From contig NZ_LCYG01000016.1 of the NCBI RefSeq assembly GCF_001017175.1, positions 168,567 through 232,566 of the forward strand: 64,000 nt of DNA. The letters run 5' to 3'. The DNA comes from Microvirga vignae. Lineage in GTDB: Bacteria > Pseudomonadota > Alphaproteobacteria > Rhizobiales > Beijerinckiaceae. Every line of letters begins with the position of its first letter. Within the stretch, counting starts at the first letter, position 1. This document shows, piece by piece, positions 51,809 to 60,296 of this stretch. The notes under the pieces are model-generated. The model searched no databases. It had not been told where the DNA came from and saw only the letters and a list, made by a program, of their open reading frames with translations. The position numbers and the translations under genes are program-made.

Positions 51809-52682
51809 CAGGCTGCCAGCCGAGGCTTCTCAAGGCTTCCGGGCTCGCCACCAGCGAGCCTGAGAGACGCTCATAGGCTTCTCCCTTCCCCATCAGCGCA
51901 GCAGCAGCGCCCAGCGCGAAGGACGGAACGGGAATAAGCCCTGGACCGCGTCCAAAACCCTTGCGAAGAGCCGTGATGATCTCAGGCACCGTCACCGGTT
52001 CCGGATCCGCCGCGATGAAGGGCCGCCTCAAAGGTCCTTGCGCTTTCAGAAGCGTGTCGAGGGCAGCCGTGAGATTGTCGAGGGAGAGCAGCGAGCGCTT
52101 TCCCTTCAGGCCGCCGAGCGGCAGCGGCCAGGGAGAATGGGCGATCTTCAGGAGCGCCGCCATGTTGCCCTTCACGCCCGGCCCGTAAACGAGAACCGGG
52201 CGAAGCGCCGCCCAGTCGATGTCGAGCTCCCTCAGGCCCTTTTCCGCCGCGAGCTTCGAGCGTCCGTAAGCATCGGTGGGTTTCGGCTCCATCTCTTCGG
52301 TGAGAATGCCTTCCGCCACCGGTCCGCTCTGCGCGCGGATTGAGGAGAGAAATACGAAGCGCTTCACGCCGGCGCGCTCGGCGGCGTGAGCGAGCTTGAT
52401 CGTGGCTTCCGTGTTGATGGTACGATAATCATTCTCCGGCTGGCCCGACATGGCATGGGCGAGACCCGCCGAATGGATCACCATGTCCACATCGCGCAAG
52501 GCCGCCGCCATGTTCTGCGGAGAGGCGATGTCCCCGATGACGGCGCTCGATGCACCCTCCGGCACATCTGAGGGACGGCGCAGCAGCACGCGGATCCGGT
52601 AACCGCGCTTCGGCAACTCGGTGAGGAGATGGCGGCCGATGAATCCCGTTGAGCCGGTGAGCGCAATCAAGGGTGCATTCAT
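51741..52682 (-). CDS. NAD-dependent epimerase/dehydratase (WbpV-like SDR)
   Basis: 313-residue SDR. GSTGFIGRHLLTEL (dinucleotide loop), SSIRAQSGPVAEG and AYGRSKLAAEKGL (YxxxK) are the catalytic motifs. The WbpV/Gne group interconverts UDP-hexose or UDP-HexNAc for O-antigen. ATG 52682 overlaps the stop of the WbpL-like gene by 4 bases. Its last 68 bases overlap the 3' end of the convergent WbpM-like gene, read in the opposite strand. Tail LARQAAASAADA is low complexity. Confidence 0.88.
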   Translation of the reverse strand: MNAPLIALTGSTGFIGRHLLTELPKRGYRIRVLLRRPSDVPEGASSAVIGDIASPQNMAAALRDVDMVIHSAGLAHAMSGQPENDYRTINTEATIKLAHAAERAGVKRFVFLSSIRAQSGPVAEGILTEEMEPKPTDAYGRSKLAAEKGLRELDIDWAALRPVLVYGPGVKGNMAALLKIAHSPWPLPLGGLKGKRSLLSLDNLTAALDTLLKAQGPLRRPFIAADPEPVTVPEIITALRKGFGRGPGLIPVPSFALGAAAALMGKGEAYERLSGSLVASPEALRSLGWQPVTETPDGLAELARQAAASAADA

Positions 52683-53776
52683 CGGGAAACCTCCACAGAT
52701 GCCGTCACGCGGGGATGGGAAAAGCGCCAGAGAACTAGGCTGACGAGAAGAAGTCCTGCAGCCAAGGCTGCAACCTGCACAACGCTTGAGGGCCAAACAA
52801 GTGTCATGGCCGCAAGGGCAGCAAGTGCGAGATTGAGCATGAAGACATGCGTCACGACCGCCATCACGGAGAAGCCGTTGCCGGTGGCGCGCTGATAGAA
52901 ATGGCTGCGATGCGCCTCCCATACCCGCTCGCGCTTTGCGAGGCGGCGGAAGAGGGTAATCGTGGCGTCCATCAGGTAGTAGAGCGGCAGGAGGATTGCG
53001 GCTGCAAACGTTCCGTTGTGGGCCAATATCAGAAGCAGCCATCCGACCATCAGGCCGATCGGCAATGAACCGACATCGCCCAGGAAGAGCCGAGCCACGG
53101 GCTTATTGAAAACCGCAAATCCCAGAAGCGCGCCGTACAATGCGCTCGCAAGCAAGGGCCCGACGCCGAGCGTGAAGATGGCGAAGGGGTCGGACGTATG
53201 AATTCCAAGGAAGGTGAGAAAGGCAGTGATCGGCACCATTTCGGCAACCGTCATCCAGTCGAGCCCGTCCATGAAGTTGACGAGGTTGACGAACCAGACA
53301 CCTCCGATGATCAGAAATGAGGTTTCGAGCCAGTACGGCACCACGTCCGGTAAGAAACGAACGTCTTTGGCCGTGATGACCAGGAACACGGCAAAAAACT
53401 GCAGGACAAGTCGTGGAATCGCGGGGAGCGGACGAATGTCGTCACAGGCCCCGACGACGGCCAGAAGGACAGCCGCGCCTAAAACGATGATGACGGGATC
53501 TCGCATCACATAGAAGGAGAGCAGGCCACGCAGTCCCTTCTCCGGGCAGGCGCAGACCGGCGCCCATGGCGAGAAGATCGCGCCTGCAACAATCACGATC
53601 AACACCGCCGCCATAATGGCGATGCCGCCGCCCTGCGGTGTCGGGATCTTGTGGCTCGAACGCGCGTTGGGCCGCGCCAGCGCATAGCGGATCAGGAGAG
53701 GCCGCAGCAGGACGATCAGGACGCAGGTGAGCAACGCCGATACAGGAATGGCGAGAAGGTAGTGATCAGCAAGCAT
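52679..53776 (-). CDS. Undecaprenyl-phosphate sugar-1-phosphate transferase (WbpL/WecA-like)
   Basis: 365-residue membrane glycosyltransferase family 4 protein with about ten helices. NFMDGLDWMTVAEMV, DD pair (ACDDIRPLP) and HRSHFYQRA are the catalytic loops of WecA/WbpL. It links the first HexNAc-1-P to undecaprenyl phosphate to start O-antigen or other surface glycan. It overlaps the UDP-glucuronate-epimerase-like gene at 53766 by 11 bases and the SDR gene by 4, a tightly coupled three-gene operon. Confidence 0.92.
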   Translation of the reverse strand: MLADHYLLAIPVSALLTCVLIVLLRPLLIRYALARPNARSSHKIPTPQGGGIAIMAAVLIVIVAGAIFSPWAPVCACPEKGLRGLLSFYVMRDPVIIVLGAAVLLAVVGACDDIRPLPAIPRLVLQFFAVFLVITAKDVRFLPDVVPYWLETSFLIIGGVWFVNLVNFMDGLDWMTVAEMVPITAFLTFLGIHTSDPFAIFTLGVGPLLASALYGALLGFAVFNKPVARLFLGDVGSLPIGLMVGWLLLILAHNGTFAAAILLPLYYLMDATITLFRRLAKRERVWEAHRSHFYQRATGNGFSVMAVVTHVFMLNLALAALAAMTLVWPSSVVQVAALAAGLLLVSLVLWRFSHPRVTASVEVSR

Positions 53777-54773
53777 GATAATCTTTGTACCAGTCGACGA
53801 AGTGCTTCACGCCGTCTTCCAGCGATGTTGAAGGCGCAAAGCCGACATCCCGGCGCAGATCCGTCACGTCCGCCCGCGTCTCCAGAACATCACCCGGCGG
53901 CAGCGGCACATCCGCGCGCGTGGCTTGTTTGCCCAATGCATTCTCGATGAGGGAGATCAGGTGATTCACCTCTTCCGGCGAGTCGTTGCCGATATTGTAG
54001 ACCCGGTGCGGGGCCGCGCTTGTGGCCGGGTCCGGATGCTCCGCATTCCAATCCGGGTCACCCGCGGGTGCCTTCTCCACCAGCCGCACGATGCCTTCCA
54101 CGATGTCGTCGACATAGGTGAAGTCGCGCCAGACCTTGCCGGCATTGGCCACCTCGATCTCGCGGCCTTGGGCAATGGCATGGGTGAACTTGTAGACCGC
54201 CATATCCGGCCGGCCCCACGGGCCGTAGACGGTGAAGAAGCGCAGGCCCGTGCAGGGCAGGCCGAAGAGAGAGGCATAGGAATGCGCCATCATCTCGTTG
54301 GCCTTCTTGGTGGCGGCATAGAGGCTGATCGGATGCTCGGTGACGTCATGTTCGGAGAACGGCAGCTTGCGGTTGGCGCCGTAGACCGAACTCGACGAGG
54401 CATAGACGAGGTGCTGGATCTCTGCGTGGCGGCAAGCCTCCAGCATGTTCATGAAGCCCATGAGGTTGGACGAGGCATAGGGCTGTGGATCGACAAAACG
54501 CACGCCGGGCTGGGCGGCGAGATGGATGACGCGCTCGAAGCGGTGGCGCCCGAAGAGATCGCGCGTGACTTCCGGGTCGGAGAGATCGATGCGCTCGGCG
54601 ACAAAGCCATTGCGGGACGTGAGCCTGCCGAAACGGGCCTCTTTGAGGGCGATATCGTAATAGGGAGTAAAGCTGTCGACGCCCACCACCTGATGGCCCA
54701 GACCCAGCAGCCGCTCGGACACATGATAGCCAATGAAACCGGCCGCTCCGGTCACGAGAATGGGTGAGGACAT
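53766..54773 (-). CDS. NAD-dependent epimerase, UDP-glucuronate 4-epimerase-like
   Basis: 335-residue SDR. GAAGFIGYHVSERLL, SFTPYYDIALKEAR (the YYD signature of the UDP-GlcA epimerase group), SSSSVYGANRKLPF and YAATKKANE (YxxxK) are intact. Probably makes UDP-galacturonate for surface polysaccharide. First gene of the reverse-strand operon; ATG 54773. A dispersed repeat lies just upstream of its start. Confidence 0.9.
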   Translation of the reverse strand: MSSPILVTGAAGFIGYHVSERLLGLGHQVVGVDSFTPYYDIALKEARFGRLTSRNGFVAERIDLSDPEVTRDLFGRHRFERVIHLAAQPGVRFVDPQPYASSNLMGFMNMLEACRHAEIQHLVYASSSSVYGANRKLPFSEHDVTEHPISLYAATKKANEMMAHSYASLFGLPCTGLRFFTVYGPWGRPDMAVYKFTHAIAQGREIEVANAGKVWRDFTYVDDIVEGIVRLVEKAPAGDPDWNAEHPDPATSAAPHRVYNIGNDSPEEVNHLISLIENALGKQATRADVPLPPGDVLETRADVTDLRRDVGFAPSTSLEDGVKHFVDWYKDYHAC

Positions 54774-54799
54774 CGAAAAAGCCCGCTTGAACATCTCTA

Positions 54800-54855
54800 C
54801 TGGAGCATCGACCTATCGGCGAACCGGTTTTCGACTTCGCCGGGCAATGCTCTAG
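54800..54855. repeat. Dispersed intergenic repeat, short copy
   Basis: CTGGAGCATCGACC...CGGCGAACCGGTTTTCGACTTCGCCGGG...ATGCTCTAG: outer arms GAGCAT/ATGCTC and inner GGCGAA/TTCGCC. A shortened member of the family. Its CTAG provides the TAG stop of the MBL gene on the reverse strand. Confidence 0.65.
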
Positions 54856-55784
54856 ACGGCGGGCACCTTAGCGGCCTTGGGCCAATCCGCAACCGCCTCT
54901 TGGCCGGAGGCGTCCAGGATGATGGATTGCCGCTCGCGGGCCACGAAGGCTGTTGGCATCACGGCCTTCATCTCGGCTTCCATGGCGCGGATGAAGGCGT
55001 CGTCATGCCCCGGATAGAGATGGAAAATGGCCAGAGCCTTCACGCCAGCGGCCTTGGCGAGATCCACGCCCTTCTCCCATGTGGAATGGCCCCAGCCCCG
55101 GCAGCGCGGATACTCGGCCTCGGAGAACATGCCGTCATAGATCATGAGATCGGCATCGTGCACGAAATCGGCGAGAGCCTTATCCGGCCACGCTTCGCTG
55201 TGCTCCACGTCGCTGATGTAGCAGACGCTGCGATTCCCGTGCTGGAAGCGGTAGCCCGTAGCGCCCCCCGGATGGTTCAGGGAATGGGTTCCGATGCGGG
55301 CGCCGTCGTCGAAGGTCAGGGTGTCGCCCGCCTTGAACCCCACATGCTCGAACCGGGCCGGGAACTGGCCGAGGCGCACCGGAAAGAGCGGGGGCGAGAA
55401 CAGCTTGTCGAGGGAAACCATGGCGCTTTCGCCATCGAGATTGCCGCAATAGGTGCGCACCAAGCGCTCTTTGGTGAGGGCCGGCTTGAAGAAGGCCAAG
55501 CCGCCCACATGATCGAGGTGAAGGTGACTGAAGAGGATGTCGATGGTGTCAGGGACATCCTCGCCGAGTGCGCTGCCCAACGCCGAAATGCCCGTTCCGG
55601 CATCTACGATGAAGAGACGTTTCCCGCAGCGGATCTCGACACAGGCCGTATGACCGCCGAATTCCATGAACTGAGGGCCGGATGCGCAGGTGGAGCCGCG
55701 GATACCCCAGAAGCGGACCTGTAGCTCGTCAGAAGATGCAACTCGGCTTACCATCGCTGGATCATGCCCAACCGAAAACCCCAT
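54852..55784 (-). CDS. MBL-fold metallo-hydrolase
   Basis: 310-residue (from ATG 55784) metallo-beta-lactamase-fold protein. RFWGIRGSTCASGPQ near the start, LFIVDAGTGISALG, metal motif SHLHLDHVGGLAFF, then SDVEHSEAWPD and a late IFHLYPGHDD are visible. The layout resembles phosphodiesterase or PhnP-like MBL enzymes; the substrate is unknown. Starts at 55754 (ATG) or 55802 (GTG) are also possible as no good ribosome site stands out. Followed on the same strand by the repeat and UDP-GlcA-epimerase gene. Confidence 0.85.
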   Translation of the reverse strand: MGFSVGHDPAMVSRVASSDELQVRFWGIRGSTCASGPQFMEFGGHTACVEIRCGKRLFIVDAGTGISALGSALGEDVPDTIDILFSHLHLDHVGGLAFFKPALTKERLVRTYCGNLDGESAMVSLDKLFSPPLFPVRLGQFPARFEHVGFKAGDTLTFDDGARIGTHSLNHPGGATGYRFQHGNRSVCYISDVEHSEAWPDKALADFVHDADLMIYDGMFSEAEYPRCRGWGHSTWEKGVDLAKAAGVKALAIFHLYPGHDDAFIRAMEAEMKAVMPTAFVARERQSIILDASGQEAVADWPKAAKVPAV

Positions 55785-55847
55785 ATCTGTGCGATACCGC
55801 ACATGATCAGATGACCCCAGGCGCCGCCGAATGGCAAGTGCGGCCTT

Positions 55848-58367
55848 TCATGCACTTAAGGCCTCCGGCTGTCGCATGCGGGGAACCATCACGGGTTCGC
55901 CCCGCTCGAAACGGATAACGGCGTCGAAGGGCGGATGATCCATGGCGGGAGAAACCGAAGGCGTGACGACGACGAGCCCACGCCCGACCATGGAGCGGCG
56001 AAGTGCGGCCACCAGCCTGTCCGCGGCCGGACCCGGCAGGCCGTCGAGCGCCCGTTGAACCACGAGAATGCTCGGCCGGCGCACGAGGCAGCGCACCAGA
56101 TCGACAGCCGCGATTTCGGTGAGGCTGAGATCATCGCCCTGAGGATCGATGGGCAGGTCGAGCCCGATGCGGGAGACTTCACCATCAAGGCCCCGCTCGG
56201 TGAGCACGTGTCGGATGACACCCTGCACAGCCTCCGCCGCGCCGGCCTGATCGGCGGCAATGCGCCCGAAGAGCAGGTTGTCCTGCACGCTCGCGGCCGA
56301 GCAGAAGAGCGCCTGATCGTAGAACTCGATGGAAGGTTTGAGGCTCACCGGCAGCATGCGGGCGAAATCCGCCCGCGCGGTCAGAATGCGCCCTGCGAGC
56401 GCCTCATCGAGGAACCCCAAGCGGTGGCGGCTTTCATTATAGCGGAGCGCGAGGCCAATCAGGCGCTCCTGATCGCGTCCGGGACGGCGCTGACCGCTTT
56501 GGCGCTCCACGAGATCCTGGAAATAGGCGCGGTCGGCAGCCGAGAAGAACGAGAAGCGCTCGAAGAGAGGATGCCCATCCGGGATATCGGCAAAAATCTC
56601 GATCATGCTCGATGCGATGGACAGGCCGATCTGGCGCAAGATCTTGGTGAGGTCGTTAGCCTCGAGAACGGCCCGCACGTAAGGATGCGCGGAAAGCCTG
56701 TCCTCCTGGAACGTGTCGCCGACCGGCTTTCCGAACAGCAGGTTTTCGCCGATCGTGGCGTAGCGGTTGTAGCGAGCGGCATCGAACGGATCGACGAAAC
56801 GGTCGAGCTGCTCCCGGGCCAGTGCCGCCTGTACGAGGCGGCGGGCCTCCACGATAGCCGCTGCAATCGCGGGTTCTTTTTGAGGATCGAGTGTGCCGGA
56901 CAGGCCGCGCGCATGGGTGAGGCGGTCGAGGCTCGTGACGGCGATGGCTTCCGAGAGCCGATGCTCGAGCTCTTCTGCCGGAGCCCGGCAGCCATAGAGC
57001 AGGTTCTCCTTCAGGCTGCCTTCGATCAGCACCGTCTCGCCGGCAAAGGCGATGCGCTGGCTGCGCTCGAAAGGGTTGGCCTCAACCAGATCCACGCCGC
57101 CATAGGCGATGCGGCCGACGGAAGGGTGAATCTGGCCGCTCACGAGGGCGGCGAGCAGACGGGGGCCGGAATCGCCATCGCCCACGAGAGCGACATGGGA
57201 GGGGAAGGCGAGGCTCAGATTGACGGAAGTGATGCGCGCGCCGCTCGCCGGGTCATAGGCCGAGACGCCCTGCGCCACGAGGGCACCGTTCTCGGGAAGG
57301 GACGCCTTTCCCTTCTTGATATCGCGCGGCTTAAGCGCGGAAAGGCTCCGCGCCACATCGGTGAGCAAAGCGCGAGCCCGCGAAGCCATGCGGTGCCACT
57401 GCACGAGCTCGCGCACGCCGTAAGCCGCAAGCGCGGAGGCGAGAGCGCAGGCCGCCACCATGCCTGCCGTCAACGGACGGGACCCGGCGAACCATGCACC
57501 AAACGCCAGCACCGCGATGGGTGCGAGCATCAGCACGATGGCAGCGGTGGAATCGACGAGTGCCAGACGGTATTCGCGCCGCGCGACGGGGCGATGGCCT
57601 TCGATGAGCAGATTGTGCACCCGGTCCCGCTCATAAAACCCCGTGCCATGGGCGCGCATGGCCGGGATGCGGTGTTCGAGATCGGCCAGAATGCTTTCGG
57701 CGCTCTCGCCTTCCTTGCGGCGTGCAGCCGTCGCATCAAACCGCAGCAACGCGCGGCGAGCATTCAGGATGGCGCCGACGCTTAAGGTCACAGCGAGGCT
57801 GGCACCAAGATACCAGTCCATCACGAGCACATAGGCAAACGCCAATCCGATCATGCCGCCGAGCTTGACCGGAACGAACAGGCTCAAGCCCAGCACCGAG
57901 TTCTCGCGGGCAAGCCCATGGGCTGCGAGCGCGGTCGCCGTCGAGAGATCGTCTTGAGCCGAAGGCGGTGCCTTGAGGATGGCTTCGAGGGCCAAGGCGC
58001 GAAGCTTGGCCAGAGCCCGCGAGCCAATGCTGACCGCGATTCCATCGACGGGAATCAGCAGCAGCGCAATCAGGACAGGAACAAGCAGGATGCCGCCGAC
58101 GGAGGCAAGCGTGAAGGTTTCCGGGCTGAGCGCGACGCCTGAAAACAGCACGAGCGATTCCGGCCAGAGGCTTGCGGGCGGGGTGAGGACGATGCGGAGC
58201 AGGGCGGGCGGGTCGGAAGCTCCCCCTGCAACGGCCCGGTCCACGACGATGCGGATCAGTTCGAGCCCGACGAGCAGGCAGAAGCCGGCCAACGCCAGAA
58301 GACAAAATCCGAAGACATGGCGAATCCGAGAGGTCTTCCACGCCAGGCGCAACGGGTCGCGCTCCAT
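55848..58367 (-). CDS. Degenerate ABC-transporter-like protein, 839 residues
   Basis: N-terminal region (about 1-330) has four to six hydrophobic segments like a type-IV ABC exporter. An ABC-ATPase-like part follows (about 365-820), but its catalytic motifs are lost: Walker A reads GDGDSGPRLL (396-405) with no Lys or Ser/Thr; the signature reads LSLTEIAAV (748-756) instead of LSGGQ; Walker B reads ILVVQRALDG (767-776) with no Asp-Glu. The post-Q-loop motif of exporters, ENLLFG, occurs three times (454, 541, 696). Total length is far above the usual about 600. The frame is fully open, so it is maintained, not decaying. A membrane scaffold or pseudo-transporter is suggested; function unknown. 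Confidence 0.7.
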   Translation of the reverse strand: MERDPLRLAWKTSRIRHVFGFCLLALAGFCLLVGLELIRIVVDRAVAGGASDPPALLRIVLTPPASLWPESLVLFSGVALSPETFTLASVGGILLVPVLIALLLIPVDGIAVSIGSRALAKLRALALEAILKAPPSAQDDLSTATALAAHGLARENSVLGLSLFVPVKLGGMIGLAFAYVLVMDWYLGASLAVTLSVGAILNARRALLRFDATAARRKEGESAESILADLEHRIPAMRAHGTGFYERDRVHNLLIEGHRPVARREYRLALVDSTAAIVLMLAPIAVLAFGAWFAGSRPLTAGMVAACALASALAAYGVRELVQWHRMASRARALLTDVARSLSALKPRDIKKGKASLPENGALVAQGVSAYDPASGARITSVNLSLAFPSHVALVGDGDSGPRLLAALVSGQIHPSVGRIAYGGVDLVEANPFERSQRIAFAGETVLIEGSLKENLLYGCRAPAEELEHRLSEAIAVTSLDRLTHARGLSGTLDPQKEPAIAAAIVEARRLVQAALAREQLDRFVDPFDAARYNRYATIGENLLFGKPVGDTFQEDRLSAHPYVRAVLEANDLTKILRQIGLSIASSMIEIFADIPDGHPLFERFSFFSAADRAYFQDLVERQSGQRRPGRDQERLIGLALRYNESRHRLGFLDEALAGRILTARADFARMLPVSLKPSIEFYDQALFCSAASVQDNLLFGRIAADQAGAAEAVQGVIRHVLTERGLDGEVSRIGLDLPIDPQGDDLSLTEIAAVDLVRCLVRRPSILVVQRALDGLPGPAADRLVAALRRSMVGRGLVVVTPSVSPAMDHPPFDAVIRFERGEPVMVPRMRQPEALSA

Positions 58368-58535
58368 GCCACCTCCCTCGACAGCTTTCTCATGGGTTGA
58401 GCTTTCGGGGTGAAACTAGCGAAGCCGATGCCTTCCGACCAGCCCAAACTCTGCAATTGGCCCCTCGCCGCTCCCGCCTTTGCGCCTATCTCACCCTTCC
58501 TACAGCATGTCCAGAGAGGGTGATCGGGCTCCATT

Positions 58536-59090
58536 ATGTCGTCGTCCCTGCCGGTCGATCCGGTTTTCCAGCTCATCCTCGAAACTCCCGGCCGCACGCC
58601 CTCTTCTGCGCTGCCGAGCCGTTTGAAGCGTCTCTTCAAGGAGCTGGCCGATGTCGATCCCGTCAGGCCGGTCGAGGAGATCGAGGACCAGATCTGGGCA
58701 CTCTGGAGCTCTCACGAGGATCGGCTGGCGGAAGAAACCCTGGCAGCGGCAATTGAGGCCATCGCTTCGGGAGAATTGCAGAAGGCCAGGCCGCTTCTCG
58801 ATCACCTCGTCATCAAGCATCCCGATTGGGCGGAGGCCTGGAACAAGCGCGCGACGCTCGCTTATATCGAGAAGCGCGATGCCGACAGCCTCTTCGATAT
58901 TGCTCAGACCTTGAGGCTTGAGCCCCGCCATTTCGGCGCAATTTCCGGCTTCGGCAATGTGTGCTTGCGTCATGGGCATCTCAACGAAGCCCGCGCGGCT
59001 TTCCAGATCGCTCTTTCCATCAATCCACATCTGGAAGAGCTGCGTGATATGCTTGAAAACCTCTCACCGCACAACCTGATGCTGCACTAA
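58536..59090 (+). CDS. Tetratricopeptide-repeat protein
   Basis: 184-residue soluble protein with two or three TPR-like helical pairs (about 85-175: ARPLLDHLVIKHPDWAEAW, LAYIEKRDADSLFDIAQTL, ARAAFQIALSINPHLEEL). The N-terminus is unlike known domains. TPRs mediate protein contacts; no partner is evident. The start ATG at 58536 is read from the longest frame. It lies between the degenerate ABC gene (divergent) and mmcB. Confidence 0.78.
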   Translation: MSSSLPVDPVFQLILETPGRTPSSALPSRLKRLFKELADVDPVRPVEEIEDQIWALWSSHEDRLAEETLAAAIEAIASGELQKARPLLDHLVIKHPDWAEAWNKRATLAYIEKRDADSLFDIAQTLRLEPRHFGAISGFGNVCLRHGHLNEARAAFQIALSINPHLEELRDMLENLSPHNLMLH

Positions 59091-59156
59091 AAGCATCGGC
59101 GCACGCGCGACATTCCTGCCGTTGCACACATGAGCGGAGAGGCTAGTCTGCTTTTC

Positions 59157-59654
59157 ATGTCCGATTCGTCTGCAGCCCGTCTTTCCAACATCATTCTTCC
59201 CACCGATGGAAGGCAATCGCCGGTCGCCGCCGGAATTCAGCGTGGCGTACGCCGGCTATTTGCCGAGCTCGGTCATGTGACCCTGCCGGAATTCACGCTC
59301 GCCAATGGCAGGCGCGCCGATCTCATCGCGCTGGCGCCAGACGGCATTCTGACCATCATCGAGATCAAGTCGAGCGTTGCGGATTTCCGGGCCGACCGGA
59401 AATGGCCGGATTACGAGGATTTCTGCGATCGGTTCTATTTCGCCGTGCCGGAAACGGTACCCTTCGATATTCTGCCGGAAGATCGCGGGCTCATCATTGC
59501 AGACAGTTTCGGCGCAGCGGTGATGCGCGAGTCTGCGCATCACCCGCTTGCCGGCGCGCGCCGCAAGGCGGTGACGCTACGCTTTGCACATGCGGCGGCA
59601 TCGGCTCTGCATGCGTTGGCCGATCCGGACAGGATTGCGGATGGACGCCTGTAA
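59157..59654 (+). CDS. mmcB: DNA repair putative endonuclease MmcB
   Basis: 165-residue protein of the MmcB (DUF1052) family. RRLFAELGHVTLPEFTLANG, RRADLIALAPDGILTIIEIKSS (the PD-D/EXK-like D and ExK residues) and DYEDFCDRFYFAVP are characteristic. In Caulobacter it is induced by mitomycin C. ATG 59157 is chosen; one 27 bases earlier is possible. Ends 3 bases before the convergent regA stop. Confidence 0.9.
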   Translation: MSDSSAARLSNIILPTDGRQSPVAAGIQRGVRRLFAELGHVTLPEFTLANGRRADLIALAPDGILTIIEIKSSVADFRADRKWPDYEDFCDRFYFAVPETVPFDILPEDRGLIIADSFGAAVMRESAHHPLAGARRKAVTLRFAHAAASALHALADPDRIADGRL

Positions 59655-59657
59655 GAA

Positions 59658-60215
59658 TTAGCGCGGAGCGCGCTTGGCGAGGATGCGCTGCAACGTGCGG
59701 CGATGCATATTGAGCCGGCGTGCGGTTTCCGAGACGTTGCGGCCGCACAATTCATAAACCCGCTGAATGTGCTCCCAGCGCACCCGGTCCGCGGACATGG
59801 GATTTTCCGGCGGCAGCGCGCGCTCGCCCGGCTGGGCCATGAGAGCCGCATGGATCTCGTCCGCATCGGCGGGTTTGGCGAGATAGTCGAAGGCACCCAT
59901 CTTCACCGCCGTCACGGCGGTTGCGATGTTGCCGTATCCGGTGAGAATGACGCCGCGCGCATCGGGGCGGCGGTTTTTCAGCCGCTCGATCACGTCGAGA
60001 CCGTTGCCGTCGCCAAGGCGCATGTCGATCACGGCAAAGGCCGGGGGGCTGGTTTCGATCTCGGCGATGCCGTCGGCCACGCTTTCGGCAACGCGCACCT
60101 GATAGCCGCGGCCTTCCATGGCGCGGGCGAGACGGGTCGAGAAGGGCCGGTCGTCATCCACGATCAAGAGGCTCTTGTCGGCACGATCCTCGAACGCAAC
60201 AGGCGCGTCGGCCAT
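59658..60215 (-). CDS. regA: Redox response regulator RegA/ActR/PrrA
   Basis: 185-residue response regulator. Receiver domain (about 20-130) with LLIVDDDRPFSTRLARAM, phospho-acceptor Asp in FAVIDMRLGDGNGLD and AFDYLAKPAD. A short linker leads to the Fis-type HTH (CGRNVSETARRLNMHRRTLQ), the hallmark of RegA. The group controls respiration, carbon and nitrogen fixation, and denitrification in response to redox. ATG 60215 with GGAGAAG; an ATG 18 bases earlier is possible. The histidine kinase gene lies 81 bases upstream on the same strand. Confidence 0.92.
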   Translation of the reverse strand: MADAPVAFEDRADKSLLIVDDDRPFSTRLARAMEGRGYQVRVAESVADGIAEIETSPPAFAVIDMRLGDGNGLDVIERLKNRRPDARGVILTGYGNIATAVTAVKMGAFDYLAKPADADEIHAALMAQPGERALPPENPMSADRVRWEHIQRVYELCGRNVSETARRLNMHRRTLQRILAKRAPR

Positions 60216-60296
60216 CAGAACTTCTCCTTGCATAACGGAACAATTCCTTCATGAAACAGGCCGATCCGGCCCATCCTCAATATGGGAATTCTTCCT

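Noticed and set aside
55935..57785. Open frame of about 616 codons antisense to the ABC-like gene
   Set aside because: Considered because the sense gene is degenerate, but the sense frame shows membrane helices and exporter-like segments and the antisense product has none.
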